Positions 33,934-42,891 of a stretch of 51,102 nt of DNA are shown here, one piece after another (positions within the stretch are counted from its first letter, which is position 1; every line of letters starts with the position of its first letter). Source of the stretch: Azoarcus sp. Its GTDB lineage: Bacteria; Pseudomonadota; Gammaproteobacteria; Burkholderiales; Rhodocyclaceae. Made by a program: the position numbers and the translations under genes. The stretch is taken from positions 1 to 51,102 of the forward strand of contig JACESY010000002.1 in NCBI GenBank assembly GCA_013911595.1, written 5' to 3'. The notes under the pieces are model-generated. The model searched no databases. It was given only the letters and a program-made list of their open reading frames with translations, and was not told the origin of the DNA.

Positions 33934-34764
33934 TCAGCCGACCTCGAAATCGACCCGGTTCGAGTCTCCATCCGTGGCCGGCGCGCCCAGGCCGAGGTGG
34001 CCCCGTCCGGGCAGGCCGGCCTCGTTGCCCTTGACGCAGCGCGCTTCGGTGTCGTGGGCCTCGATCCAGCAGCCATTGCTGCTGTGGTCGATGAGCACGA
34101 ATCCGCCGGCGCGATGCGCGATCGTCGCGTGGATTCGTGAAGCGCGCGGGTCGCCGATCACCAGGTCGTTGGTCGCATCGCGCCCGAGCAGCAGGCGCGG
34201 GTGGGTCTCATCCACATACAGCGTGCGCCCGCCGTGGTGCACGCGCAGGCGCGGCGAAACCGGATGCACGGCCGGTGCGAGGGTGTCTTCGGCGTGGCGC
34301 AGGATCAGTTCGACCCCGGTTTCGATGCCGGCACGCGTCGGCGCGGCCACGATGCGCGCGAACTGACGCGTCGGTGCGCTCAGGGCGTCGGCGGCGTGTG
34401 CATCGAGCAGGGCTTCGCCGGCGCGCGCCAGGGCGCGCAGGCGCGCCGCTGCGGTCACGGCTGCATCACCGTCGCCTGCCGCCAGGCCCACGCGCAGCGC
34501 GAATCGCGCGCCGCGCGCCGGGGGCAGTGTATGCACGCGGTCGATCATCTCGCAGGCGGCGAGCACCGCCGCGTCGGCGCTGGCGAAGCCGGCCTTCAGA
34601 TCCGGTGCGACCGTGTCCGCGCATTTGCCGCCGTTCGATTCCACCGCCAGCTTGATGCGGTTGCGACAACGCTCCAGCGTGTGCCGGGCCTCGTCGGCAG
34701 CGGCCCCGGAGCGGGGCGCGGGGCCCCCGAGAATCTCGGCGACGAGAATGCAGGTTTTCGGCAT
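33934..34764 (-). CDS. FHA-domain protein with degenerate adenylate-cyclase-like N-terminus
   Basis: 276 aa. The C-terminal ~90 residues are a forkhead-associated domain that binds phosphothreonine: PRLLLGRDATNDLVIGDPRA, SRIHATIAHRAGGFVLIDHS and SNGCWI carry the GR...S-RxH...NG core. The N-terminal ~160 residues look like a class III nucleotide cyclase homology domain (LVAEILGG, LKAGFASADAAVLAACEMID, ARFALRVGLAAGDGDA). However, the metal-binding first Asp position reads E (VAEI) and the second is not obvious, so catalysis is doubtful. Similar cyclase-FHA fusions are common in betaproteobacteria. Partner and role unknown. Confidence 0.75.
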   Translation of the reverse strand: MPKTCILVAEILGGPAPRSGAAADEARHTLERCRNRIKLAVESNGGKCADTVAPDLKAGFASADAAVLAACEMIDRVHTLPPARGARFALRVGLAAGDGDAAVTAAARLRALARAGEALLDAHAADALSAPTRQFARIVAAPTRAGIETGVELILRHAEDTLAPAVHPVSPRLRVHHGGRTLYVDETHPRLLLGRDATNDLVIGDPRASRIHATIAHRAGGFVLIDHSSNGCWIEAHDTEARCVKGNEAGLPGRGHLGLGAPATDGDSNRVDFEVG

Positions 34765-34876
34765 GTGTTTATCCGTAGTGCCGCAGGGAGACCCCGCCCA
34801 GGGCGTGTTTCAGGGCGATGCGGCATATGATGGGGGAATGCTGGAGCGGGCGCAACGGCTTGTTGCGGACTCGCAC

Positions 34877-35776
34877 TTAGCCAAGGATGCGTATGCCGCC
34901 GAGCGTGGCCGCAGGCAGGTCAGGCGGGTCGAAGGCCGTGTCGCCTTCGGCCACTTCGGTGCCGTGCGTGAGCCCGCGAAAATCGAACAACGCGTCGTCC
35001 ATCAGGTGCGAGGGCACGACGTTGGCCAGTGCCGTGAAGATCGACTCGATTCGCCCGGGGTGCTCGCTCGCCCAGCCCTGCAGCATCGCCTTGACGTGCT
35101 TGCGCTGGGCGTTTTCCTGCGAGCCGCACAGGTTGCACGGGATGATCGGGTAGTCCATGGCACGGGCGAAGCGCGCGATGTCGGCCTCGGTGCAATAGGC
35201 CAGCGGCCGGATCACGACGTGTTCGCCATCGTCGCTGACGAGCTTGGGCGGCATGGACTTGGTGCGGCCACCGAAGAACAGGTTGAGGAAGAAGGTCTCG
35301 AGGATGTCGTCGCGGTGGTGGCCGAGCGCGATGCGCGTGGCGCCGATCTCGTGCGCCGTGCGGTAGATGATGCCGCGACGCAGGCGCGAACACAGCGAGC
35401 AGGTGGTCTTGCCCTCGGGGATCTTGTCGCGGACGATGGAGTAGGTGTCCTCGGTGACGATGCGGTACTCGACGCCGAGCGACTCGAAGTAAGCCGGCAG
35501 CACGTCAGCCGGGAAGCCGGGCTGCTTCTGGTCGAGATTCATCGCGACGATGCGAAAGTCCACCGGTGCGCGCTCGCGCAGCGCGAGCAGGCACGACAGC
35601 AGCGTGTAAGAATCCTTGCCACCGGATACGCACACCATCACGGTGTCGCCGTCGGCGATCATGTCGAAGTCGCCGATCGCCTGCCCGACGCAGCGCTCGA
35701 GCTTCTTCTTCAGTCTTTCCGCGGTGTTGGACAGCCGCTGGGGCGTGCTGCGGGAAATTTCAGCCGGTGCGTTCAC
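34877..35776 (-). CDS. ttcA: tRNA 2-thiocytidine biosynthesis protein TtcA
   Basis: 299 aa. Fe-S dependent, ATP-using enzyme that thiolates C32 of certain tRNAs. PP-loop [13 protein letters not shown] (about residue 50), first Cys pair [10 protein letters not shown] (about 125) and second [13 protein letters not shown] (about 216), plus [14 protein letters not shown], are all as in TtcA. The C-terminus extends beyond the core ([15 protein letters not shown]), also normal. 30 bp separate it from the SDR gene upstream on the same strand. Confidence 0.95.
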   Translation of the reverse strand: MNAPAEISRSTPQRLSNTAERLKKKLERCVGQAIGDFDMIADGDTVMVCVSGGKDSYTLLSCLLALRERAPVDFRIVAMNLDQKQPGFPADVLPAYFESLGVEYRIVTEDTYSIVRDKIPEGKTTCSLCSRLRRGIIYRTAHEIGATRIALGHHRDDILETFFLNLFFGGRTKSMPPKLVSDDGEHVVIRPLAYCTEADIARFARAMDYPIIPCNLCGSQENAQRKHVKAMLQGWASEHPGRIESIFTALANVVPSHLMDDALFDFRGLTHGTEVAEGDTAFDPPDLPAATLGGIRILG

Positions 35777-35806
35777 AAACCCGAATCCTCTTGCAACGGC
35801 GGCCGA

Positions 35807-36577
35807 TTATACGCGCCCAGGCGTGCTGCCGGGCGTGGCCAGGTGGGCGCTGCGCCCACCATCGACGGCCAGGATCTGGCCGGTGACGTAGGGTGCGTCG
35901 AGCAGCAGATAGCGCACCGCGCCGGCGATGTCGCTCGGCCGGCCTTCGCGCCCGAGCAGGGTGTCGGCGACGATGGCCTCGCGCTCGGCGTCCGGGAACT
36001 GGCCGTCCTCGGGCCATTCGATGGGCCCGGGGGCCACGCCGTTGACGCGCACCCGCGGCGCCAGTTCGACGGCCAGGGCGCGGGTCAGGCCGAGCAGGCC
36101 GGCCTTGGCGGCGCAATACAGCGGATAGCCGCGCAACGGCCGCTGGGCATGGATGTCGACGATGTTGACGATGGCGCCGCCGGCCTGCGTGAGCGCCGGT
36201 GCCAGCGCCTGGGTCAGGAACAGCGGCCCCTTCAGGTTGGAGCCGGTCAGGTCGTCCCAGGCCGCTTGGTCGATGTTCCCGAGCGGCGTTCCGAAGAAAC
36301 TTGAGGCGTTGTTGACCAGGCCGTCGACGCGGCCGAAGCATGCCATCGCGTCCGCCGCGATGCGCTGCGTGGCGGCGATGTCGCCCAGATCGCCGACGAG
36401 CGTGGCGGCCGAGCCGCTGCGTTGCCGGTTGAGTTCATCGGCCAGCGCGCTGGCGGCCTGCGCGCTGCCACGGTAGTGGATGAGCACGCGGCAACCGGCT
36501 GCGTGCAGCGTACGCGCGATCTCGGCGCCGACGCGTCGTGCGGCGCCGGTGACGAGAATCACCGGGATGTCGTTCAT
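35807..36577 (-). CDS. Pteridine-reductase-like short-chain dehydrogenase
   Basis: 256 aa, NAD(P)-dependent Rossmann enzyme. The cofactor loop is VTGAARRVGAEIA, the TGxxRRxG form of pteridine reductases/FolM instead of TGxxxGIG. The active site follows as NNASSFFGTPL and YPLYCAAKAGLLG (Tyr and Lys of YxxxK). It probably reduces dihydropteridines or dihydromonapterin, an inference from motif form and from its usual neighbourhood with ttcA and folate genes in betaproteobacteria. ATG 36577 overlaps the hydrolase stop as ATGA; the longer open frame is a shadow. Confidence 0.8.
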   Translation of the reverse strand: MNDIPVILVTGAARRVGAEIARTLHAAGCRVLIHYRGSAQAASALADELNRQRSGSAATLVGDLGDIAATQRIAADAMACFGRVDGLVNNASSFFGTPLGNIDQAAWDDLTGSNLKGPLFLTQALAPALTQAGGAIVNIVDIHAQRPLRGYPLYCAAKAGLLGLTRALAVELAPRVRVNGVAPGPIEWPEDGQFPDAEREAIVADTLLGREGRPSDIAGAVRYLLLDAPYVTGQILAVDGGRSAHLATPGSTPGRV

Positions 36578-37386
36578 GTGTCCGATCCTCGGGCGGTCGG
36601 GCTTTCCAGCCATTGCAGCAGGCGCGTGGCAACCCGCTCCCAGTCGCGTTCGAGCATCACCGCGTGACCCAGGCCGGGGATGATCTCGGCGGACTTGCCC
36701 AGCGAACGACCGGCCGAACGGACTTCCGAGGGCGGGATCAGGCGGTCGTGTTCGGCGCCCAGCACGAGCAGAGGCACGCGATGCATGCGGCGGCGATCGG
36801 GCAGGTCGAAGCCCATCATGTCCCAGATCGCGCGCATCGACTCGGGCTGGCTGTGGCGCACGAAGCGCTCCAGCCGGGCGCGCTCGACGGGTTGGTGGAA
36901 CAGCGCCTCGCGCACGTTCTCGACATCGGGCGAGCGCCCGCCGAGGATGCTGTTGAGCGTGACGAGCAGGCTGGGGTGATGCATCAGCATCGACAAGGAC
37001 GACCAGGCGAGCCCGGAGGGCGGCACGGCGCAGAGCAGGGCGACCGCGGCGGGGCGCAGCCGGGTCAGGCAGTGCTGTACGACGAATCCGCCCAGCGAGT
37101 GGCCGATCAGCACGGGTGGCACGGGCAGGCGCTCGATCGCACGTTCGACGTCGTCGACGTAGTCGGAGATGCGCAGCGTATCGAGCACGTCGCGGCCGTC
37201 GCTGTCGCCGTGGCCGGACAGCGACAGCGCGTGCGCGGCGTAGCCGTGGCGCGCGAAGAAGGGCAGGAAATACTCGTCCCAGCACCACGCCCCGGTATAG
37301 GCGCCGTGCACGAACAGCAGCGGTTGTGGCCGGGGCTCGCCTTCGGGCAGGCGGGAGATGAACTCAAGACGACGCCCCGTAGCCAT
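36574..37386 (-). CDS. Alpha/beta hydrolase
   Basis: 270 aa. Oxyanion-hole segment FVHGAYTGAWCW (about residue 25), nucleophile elbow LIGHSLGGFVVQ (Ser near 95), acid LGAEHDRLIPP and His in PGLGHAVMLE give a complete Ser-Asp-His triad. No signal peptide; cytoplasmic. Substrate unknown (esterase, lipase or lactonase all possible). ATG 37386 overlaps the gst stop as TGATG, so gst-hydrolase-SDR(-ttcA) form one coupled operon. Confidence 0.85.
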   Translation of the reverse strand: MATGRRLEFISRLPEGEPRPQPLLFVHGAYTGAWCWDEYFLPFFARHGYAAHALSLSGHGDSDGRDVLDTLRISDYVDDVERAIERLPVPPVLIGHSLGGFVVQHCLTRLRPAAVALLCAVPPSGLAWSSLSMLMHHPSLLVTLNSILGGRSPDVENVREALFHQPVERARLERFVRHSQPESMRAIWDMMGFDLPDRRRMHRVPLLVLGAEHDRLIPPSEVRSAGRSLGKSAEIIPGLGHAVMLERDWERVATRLLQWLESPTARGSDT

Positions 37387-38006
37387 CAGCCGGGCACCTT
37401 CATGCCGCGTGCGACCGCGGGGCGGGCGGCGATCGCGTCGAACCAGCGCTTGACGTTGGGGAAGTCCTCGAGCGCCACCTGCTGCCACTCGTGACGCGCG
37501 ATCCACGGAAAGGTGGCGATATCGGCGATGGTGTATTCGCCGGCCGCCAGCCATTCGTGCTCGGCCAGCCGGCGGTCGAGCACGCCGTAGATGCGTCGCG
37601 TCTCGTCCGAGTAGCGCTTCTTCGCGTACGGCACGTCCTCGGGCGCGAAGCGCAGGAAATGGTGTGCCTGACCCATCATCGGACCGACCGAGCCCATCTG
37701 CATCATCAGCCATTGCAGCACGTCCAGGCGCTCGCGCGCGCTGGTTGGCAGTAGGCGGCCGAGCTTTTCGGCGAGATAGATCAGGATCGCCCCCGATTCG
37801 AACAGTGCGATCGGCCGTCCCTCCGGGCCGTCGTCATCGACGATGGCCGGGATCTTGTTGTTGGGGCTGATCGCGAGAAACTCCGCCGCGTGCTGCTCGC
37901 CCTTCGTGATGTCGATGCTCTTCACGTCGTAGTCGAGCCCGAGTTCCTCCAGTGCGATCGAGACCTTGCGGCCGTTCGGCGTGCTCCAGGTGTACAGGGT
38001 GATCAT
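37386..38006 (-). CDS. Glutathione S-transferase (Nu-class/YfcG-like)
   Basis: 206 aa. N-terminal thioredoxin-like domain MITLYTWSTPNGRKVSIALE with the T-P-N motif of YfcG/YghU proteins, cis-Pro NKIPAIVDDDG, and GSH-binding ALFESGAILIYLAEK. C-terminal helical domain with MMQMGSVGPMMGQAHHFLRF and the N-capping box EYTIADIATFPWI. Proteins of this class are GSH-disulfide reductases more often than classic transferases. First gene of its operon; 49 bp separate it from the divergent DUF2905 gene. Confidence 0.9.
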   Translation of the reverse strand: MITLYTWSTPNGRKVSIALEELGLDYDVKSIDITKGEQHAAEFLAISPNNKIPAIVDDDGPEGRPIALFESGAILIYLAEKLGRLLPTSARERLDVLQWLMMQMGSVGPMMGQAHHFLRFAPEDVPYAKKRYSDETRRIYGVLDRRLAEHEWLAAGEYTIADIATFPWIARHEWQQVALEDFPNVKRWFDAIAARPAVARGMKVPG

Positions 38007-38055
38007 GGCGTCCTTTCCGGTTGGCGGGTTGCCGTGCTTCGGGGTCTAATGCCGC

Positions 38056-38253
38056 ATGTTGAAATGGTTGATCGTCATCCTCGTCATCGTCCTCGTCACC
38101 GGCATGTTCCGCGCGACGCTGTCGCGCCACCTGCGCCTCGGGCGCCTGCCCGGTGACGTGCATTTCAACTTCCGCGGGCGAGCCTACCATTTCCCGTTTA
38201 CGAGCACCTTGCTGCTGTCGGCAGTGGCGATGCTGCTTCTCTGGTCGATCTAG
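38056..38253 (+). CDS. DUF2905 small membrane protein
   Basis: 65 aa with two hydrophobic helices (about 2-18 and 48-63). The conserved loop [20 protein letters not shown] between them is the DUF2905 signature. Function unknown. The stop overlaps the convergent cca stop by 4 bp. Confidence 0.85.
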   Translation: MLKWLIVILVIVLVTGMFRATLSRHLRLGRLPGDVHFNFRGRAYHFPFTSTLLLSAVAMLLLWSI

Positions 38254-39335
38254 CCTTTGGCGATCGCCGCGATGCGCGCGGCACGAATGCGTTCCGGGAT
38301 CTCGCGTTTGTCGACGCAGGCAGCCGCGATCGCGCCGGCATCCACCCCTTGCGCTGCGGCGAGCGCGCCACGCCACAGCGTCGGGTCGAAGTCGGGGGCG
38401 CAGTCGTGCGCGGCCTCGAGCAGTGCGGCGAAGCGCTCGGGCCGGCGCAGGGCGTCGCAGCGCGTCAGCAGACCGAGCATCGACTCGGCCCCGTTCGCCT
38501 TGGTGTGCAGCGCGTCCCGTTCGCGCGCGAGCATTGCGGCCAGGTCGCGGGCGTCGTTTGGCGCCTTGAGCCGTTCGGATACGGCGCGGGGTGTGTCGCC
38601 ATCGAGTCGGTGCAGTGCCACGGCCCAGCGTGCCTCGAGCGCTGCATCGCGCGCGACTGCACGCGCGAGAGCCGCGTCCAGCGCGTCGCGTCCGTCGGCG
38701 GGCAGGGCATCGAGTTCGGGCAGTAATCGTGCGAGTGCACCGCTCTCGCGCAGCACGGCGAACATGCGCTGCGGGTGCGTCTCCATCAGTCCGCGCGCGA
38801 TCTCCTGCCACACGCGCTCGGCCACGATGTGCTCGACCTCGCCAGCGGCGACGATGTCGCGCATCAGCCCCATCGTCTCGGGCGCCACCGAGAATTCGTC
38901 AAAGCGCGCGGCAAAGCGCGCGACGCGCAGGATGCGCAGCGGATCTTCGGCAAAGGCCGGGCTGACGTGGCGCAGCACGCGCGCGTCCAGGTCGCGTCGC
39001 CCGCCGAAGGGGTCAACGATTTCGCCGTGTTCGTCGCGCGCCATCGCGTTGACGGTCAGGTCGCGCCGCCGCAGGTCCTGTTCCAGGGTCACGTCGGGCG
39101 CGGCGTGGAAGCTGAAGCCCTTGTAGCCGCGGCCGCTCTTGCGCTCGGTGCGCGCCAGCGCGTACTCCTCATTGGTGTCCGGGTGCAGGAACACCGGGAA
39201 GTCCTTGCCTACCGGGCGGAAGCCGGCAGCGATCATTTCCTCGGGGGTGGCGCCGACCACGACCCAGTCGCGGTCGCGCACCGGCAGATCCAGCAATTCG
39301 TCGCGTACCGCACCGCCGACCACATAGCTTTGCAT
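38250..39335 (-). CDS. cca: CCA-adding tRNA nucleotidyltransferase
   Basis: 361 aa. Adds or repairs the 3' CCA of tRNA. The class II nucleotidyltransferase head is clear: [20 protein letters not shown] with the DxD pair, the [12 protein letters not shown] segment, [20 protein letters not shown] and [17 protein letters not shown]. coli CCA is 412 aa with a C-terminal HD phosphohydrolase. Here the region after LPELDAL has no HPE(I/V)DTG..H or CHDLGKG motif ([10 protein letters not shown] stands in its place), so the phosphodiesterase/phosphatase function is probably lost. ATG 39335 overlaps the stop of the upstream gene as TGATG. Confidence 0.93.
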   Translation of the reverse strand: MQSYVVGGAVRDELLDLPVRDRDWVVVGATPEEMIAAGFRPVGKDFPVFLHPDTNEEYALARTERKSGRGYKGFSFHAAPDVTLEQDLRRRDLTVNAMARDEHGEIVDPFGGRRDLDARVLRHVSPAFAEDPLRILRVARFAARFDEFSVAPETMGLMRDIVAAGEVEHIVAERVWQEIARGLMETHPQRMFAVLRESGALARLLPELDALPADGRDALDAALARAVARDAALEARWAVALHRLDGDTPRAVSERLKAPNDARDLAAMLARERDALHTKANGAESMLGLLTRCDALRRPERFAALLEAAHDCAPDFDPTLWRGALAAAQGVDAGAIAAACVDKREIPERIRAARIAAIAKG

Positions 39336-40255
39336 CAGTCGCGCGCGCCCCTGCCCAGATAGCCCGGAGCGACGTCCTCGAGCGCGGTCGGCGTCAGGCC
39401 GAACGGCAGCGGCGAGTCGTGCGCGACGTTGTCCACACGCAGCGAGCGCACGTTGTCGCGGCTCATCGGCGGATTCGGCAGCAGCTCCAAGGTTGCCGCC
39501 TGCGCCATTGCGAGCGGCTCGGGCAGGCCGAATACGAGGCGGCTGCGTCCGGTCTCGCGACACACGTAGCGCACCAGTTCGATCAATGTGTAGACCGTGG
39601 GTCCCGCCACTTCGAAGACCTGGCCGCGCGCGGACTCGTCGTCGAGACAGCGTGCGACGACTTCCGCCACGTCGCCGACGAACACCGGCTGAAAGCGCGT
39701 TTCGGCGCCGGCGAGCGGCAGCATCGGGGAGAACTTCGTCAGTTGCGCGAACAGGTTGAGAAAGCTGTCGCCGGGGCCGAACACCACCGAGGGGCGCAGG
39801 ATGGTCCATGCGGGCGCATCGCCGCCCTCACGCACGGCGGCTTCGCCGGCGGCCTTGGAGCGCTGGTATTCGGAAGGGCCGTTGTCGTCGGCACCGAGCG
39901 CGCTCACGTGCACCAGGTGTGCGCAGCCCGCGGCCTTGAGCGCCGCGACCAGGCGCCGCGGAAAGGCCACGTGTGCGGCGTCGAAGTCCGGCCCCCACGG
40001 CTCGGCGGAGCGCGAGTGCAACACGCCCACGAGGTTGACCGCGGCCTGTGTGTCTTCGGCCAGACGTGCGAGGGTCGCGTCGTCGTGCACATCGGCCTCG
40101 ACGATCTCTACGCCGTCCAGCTCGGCCAGATGGCGCGCGCGCTTCGGCTCGCGCGTGGGCACGCGCACCCGGTATCCCTGTTCGACCAGCCGGGCGACCA
40201 CGGCGCTGCCGATGAAGCCGCTGCCGCCGGTCACGAGTATGCGTCGATCGTTCAT
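39335..40255 (-). CDS. NAD-dependent epimerase/NDUFA9-like SDR
   Basis: 306 aa extended-SDR Rossmann protein: [20 protein letters not shown] (residues 5-24), [31 protein letters not shown] (YxxxK at the active-site position), [20 protein letters not shown]. The C-terminal part fits the complex I NDUFA9-related group of bacterial NAD(P)H-binding proteins. No biochemical role established. ATG 40255 follows the transglycosylase stop by 7 bp, so LT-SDR-cca look like one operon. Confidence 0.82.
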   Translation of the reverse strand: MNDRRILVTGGSGFIGSAVVARLVEQGYRVRVPTREPKRARHLAELDGVEIVEADVHDDATLARLAEDTQAAVNLVGVLHSRSAEPWGPDFDAAHVAFPRRLVAALKAAGCAHLVHVSALGADDNGPSEYQRSKAAGEAAVREGGDAPAWTILRPSVVFGPGDSFLNLFAQLTKFSPMLPLAGAETRFQPVFVGDVAEVVARCLDDESARGQVFEVAGPTVYTLIELVRYVCRETGRSRLVFGLPEPLAMAQAATLELLPNPPMSRDNVRSLRVDNVAHDSPLPFGLTPTALEDVAPGYLGRGARD

Positions 40256-40262
40256 GTCCACC

Positions 40263-42182
40263 TCAACGGTTGGCGGTCGTCTCGACGGCCGCCGGGATCG
40301 TGCCCAGGCGCGCCTTGAGCGATTGCGCACTGCCTTCGAGCAGCGCGGCATAGACGACTTTGTTGACGAGCACCTTCTGGACGTATTCGCGAGTCTCGTC
40401 GATGGGGATGGTCGCGACGTAGATCGCGCCCTCGATCGGATGTTCGCTGCGCCAGCGGCGTGCGCGGCTCGGGCCGGCGTTGTAACCGGCCGAGGCGAGT
40501 ACCGGATGGTCGTCCAGATCGGCGAGGATCAGTCGCAGGTAGCTCGTGCCCAGCAGCACGTTGGTCTTGGGGTCGTTGAGCATGCGTGGATGGTAGCTCT
40601 TGAGCCCGATCTGACCTGCCACCCAGCGGCCCGTGGCGGGCATCACCTGCATCAGCCCTTGCGCTCCTGCGCTCGATCGCGCGGGAATGTTGAAACGGCT
40701 CTCCTGGCGCATCAGGCCGTAGACCCAGGCCAGATCGAGGTTCTGGCGCACGACCTGGGGCTCGACCAGCTCGCGGTAGGGCGTCAGGAAGCGCAACTCG
40801 AAGTTGTCGCCAGCGTCGGCGTACTCGGCGGCATTGATCGCGCGCTCGAGAAGCCCCTGGTCGAGCGCGACATGGGCTGCGCCGAGGATGAAATCGCGAT
40901 CCTTGCCGCGCAGCGCGGCGATCCATTCGCGCAAGCCTTCGGTGGGCAGGCCCAGCGCATAGAAAGTCATCGCCCGCCGAATACCCGGATCGAGCGCGGC
41001 ACGCGCCTTGTCCTCGGGCGCGAGCGCCGCGGAGCGCTCGGGCGCGACGAATGGCCGACCCAGTTCCTCGGCGGCGAGCATCGGGTAGTAGCCATACTGA
41101 CCGGAGATTTCCGCGTAGCGGGCCTTGGCCGCCTCGTGATTGCCCCGTTCGGCCAGTGCGCGGGCATGCCAGTAGATCCACTCAGGCTCGGATCGCTGGG
41201 CGGAATCGAGTCCGTCGATGGTCTGTTCGACGTATTCCCACTCGCCGGCACGCAGCGCCGCGCGCACGCGCCATTCGCGCTGGCCGGCGGTCATGTCGAT
41301 GTCGCCGGCGGCCCGGTACCACTCGGTGGTCAGCGGCAGACGCGAGAGTGCGCCGTGGTAGCCGAGGGCAAGGTAGGCATGGCGCTGTTCGTCCGTGGTG
41401 AAGTGCTCGGCGCGGCGCAGCAGACGCACGTGGGCCAGCGGCGGGTCACGACGGGCCAGGCGCACCAGCGCGGCCAGCGCAAGTTCGCGTCCGGCGCGAC
41501 TGCGGTGAAAGTCCTCGGGCAGCCGGTCGAGGTAGCCGGCCGGGTCAGCAAGCAGTTGGCGCAGCGGGCGTGCCTGGCCGACACCGAGCCACTCCAGTGT
41601 GGTGCGCGCCGGGGACGGGTCGCGGCTGTCGATCTGTTGGCGAAAGCGCCACCACACCTCGTCGACCGGAACGCGGGCGGTGGTGGCCGCCGTTTCCAGC
41701 ACCGGGTCACAGGCGGCCGGGTTGGAGGCCAGATCACGCCAGGCCGTGGCGACCTCGTCGAATACGGTGGCGTCGCCGAGGTGGTGCCGCGCCAGCCAGG
41801 CCAGGCAGCGCAGTTCGACGTCGGCCTCGGTGTGCGGAAAAACGTTCAGCACGCCTTCCCAGTCTTCGTCCACGGCCAGCCGACGCAGCCATTGGGCCGC
41901 CAGCCGTGCAGCGGGCACGCTGCCCGAGTGCAGGGTCACGAAGGCCTGCAGCGCGGCCGAAGGCACTGCCTCATCGCTGCGATCGAGGCGCGAGAGCAGG
42001 CGCCAGTATTCGACGTAGTGTCCGAGCAGGTGGTCGTCCGCGCTTGATGCGAGGCGTTCGAGCGTCGCATGATCGCCGCTTCGCAGCGCATCGCGCGCCG
42101 CTAGAATGCGCTTGTCACCCGACTGCGCGAGTGTCGCACCGGCGAGAACCGCAACCATCAGACCGACAAGGACGTGTTTCAT
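40263..42182 (-). CDS. Soluble lytic murein transglycosylase (Slt70-like)
   Basis: 639 aa periplasmic enzyme that cleaves peptidoglycan to 1,6-anhydro-muropeptides. Signal peptide MKHVLVGLMVAVLAGATLAQ. A long superhelical U/L-domain (about 30-460) consists of repeated alpha-hairpins. The C-terminal SLT catalytic domain has the Glu in YGLMRQESRFNIPARSSAGA, then QGLMQVMPATGRWVA and LASAGYNAGPSRARRW. Length matches Slt70 (about 645). ATG 42182 was chosen for the signal peptide; the frame upstream runs antisense through the divergent gene. Confidence 0.93.
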   Translation of the reverse strand: MKHVLVGLMVAVLAGATLAQSGDKRILAARDALRSGDHATLERLASSADDHLLGHYVEYWRLLSRLDRSDEAVPSAALQAFVTLHSGSVPAARLAAQWLRRLAVDEDWEGVLNVFPHTEADVELRCLAWLARHHLGDATVFDEVATAWRDLASNPAACDPVLETAATTARVPVDEVWWRFRQQIDSRDPSPARTTLEWLGVGQARPLRQLLADPAGYLDRLPEDFHRSRAGRELALAALVRLARRDPPLAHVRLLRRAEHFTTDEQRHAYLALGYHGALSRLPLTTEWYRAAGDIDMTAGQREWRVRAALRAGEWEYVEQTIDGLDSAQRSEPEWIYWHARALAERGNHEAAKARYAEISGQYGYYPMLAAEELGRPFVAPERSAALAPEDKARAALDPGIRRAMTFYALGLPTEGLREWIAALRGKDRDFILGAAHVALDQGLLERAINAAEYADAGDNFELRFLTPYRELVEPQVVRQNLDLAWVYGLMRQESRFNIPARSSAGAQGLMQVMPATGRWVAGQIGLKSYHPRMLNDPKTNVLLGTSYLRLILADLDDHPVLASAGYNAGPSRARRWRSEHPIEGAIYVATIPIDETREYVQKVLVNKVVYAALLEGSAQSLKARLGTIPAAVETTANR

Positions 42183-42230
42183 GTTTCCGCGACCATGGCC
42201 CGGTGAAGAATGCATCACGGCGCTCCGGGC

Positions 42231-42821
42231 ATGAAGGAGCCGCAATCCGATGTTCACATCGTAGCGCGCCGGCGCGCGCTGCGAAACGCCGCCCTGTCCG
42301 CACGCGAGGCCCTTACCGCAACCGCGCGCGGCGCACTCGAGCGGCGCCTCGAGGTGCATCTGGCAGACTTGCTCGAACGATTCGCACCGCGCCGGCTGGC
42401 ATTTTGCTGGCCGTTTCGCGCCGAGCCCGATCTGCGTCACTTCGTCGCTCGCTGGCTCGCGCAGGATGGCTCGCGCATCGCTGCGCTCCCGGTCGTGACG
42501 GACCGTGAAGCGCCGCTCGCGTTCCGTCGCTGGACACCGGGCATGAGGCTGGAACCCGATCGCCACGGCATTCCTCATCCGCCGGCGGGCGAGGAGGTCG
42601 TGCCGCAACTCGTGCTGGTGCCGCTCAATGCCTTCGACGGCGGGGGTTTCCGGCTCGGATACGGTGGCGGCTACTTCGACCGGACGCTGGCCGTGCTCGA
42701 CGCGGTGGCCGTCGGTGTCGGCTTCGAGCTGGGGCGTGTGGACACTGTACTGCCTCAGCCGCACGACAGGGCGATGGACTGGCTCGTCACCGAGGCGGGC
42801 GCGTTCCGCGCAGTGACTTAG
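42231..42821 (+). CDS. 5-formyltetrahydrofolate cyclo-ligase
   Basis: 196 aa (203 from an alternative ATG at 42210). ATP-dependent conversion of 5-formyl-THF to 5,10-methenyl-THF. Seen are the N-terminal RRRALRNAALSAREALTATA, the central LALPVV-like RIAALPVVTDREAPLAFRRW, LEPDRHGIPHPPAGEE, and the nucleotide loop LVPLNAFDGGGFRLGYGGGY followed by FDRTL, the family signature. The start is ambiguous and neither ATG has a strong SD. Only 48 bp separate it from the divergent transglycosylase start. Confidence 0.9.
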   Translation: MKEPQSDVHIVARRRALRNAALSAREALTATARGALERRLEVHLADLLERFAPRRLAFCWPFRAEPDLRHFVARWLAQDGSRIAALPVVTDREAPLAFRRWTPGMRLEPDRHGIPHPPAGEEVVPQLVLVPLNAFDGGGFRLGYGGGYFDRTLAVLDAVAVGVGFELGRVDTVLPQPHDRAMDWLVTEAGAFRAVT

Positions 42822-42891
42822 GCCGCGTCGCGCCGCAGGCGAGCGCGACTCCGCAGAAAGGAATCAGGAGTGCGTGCCGGCTCGCCGCCGG

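Noticed and set aside
39756..42047. A 763-codon plus-strand ORF
   Set aside because: Antisense to the SDR and lytic transglycosylase genes; no recognisable motif.
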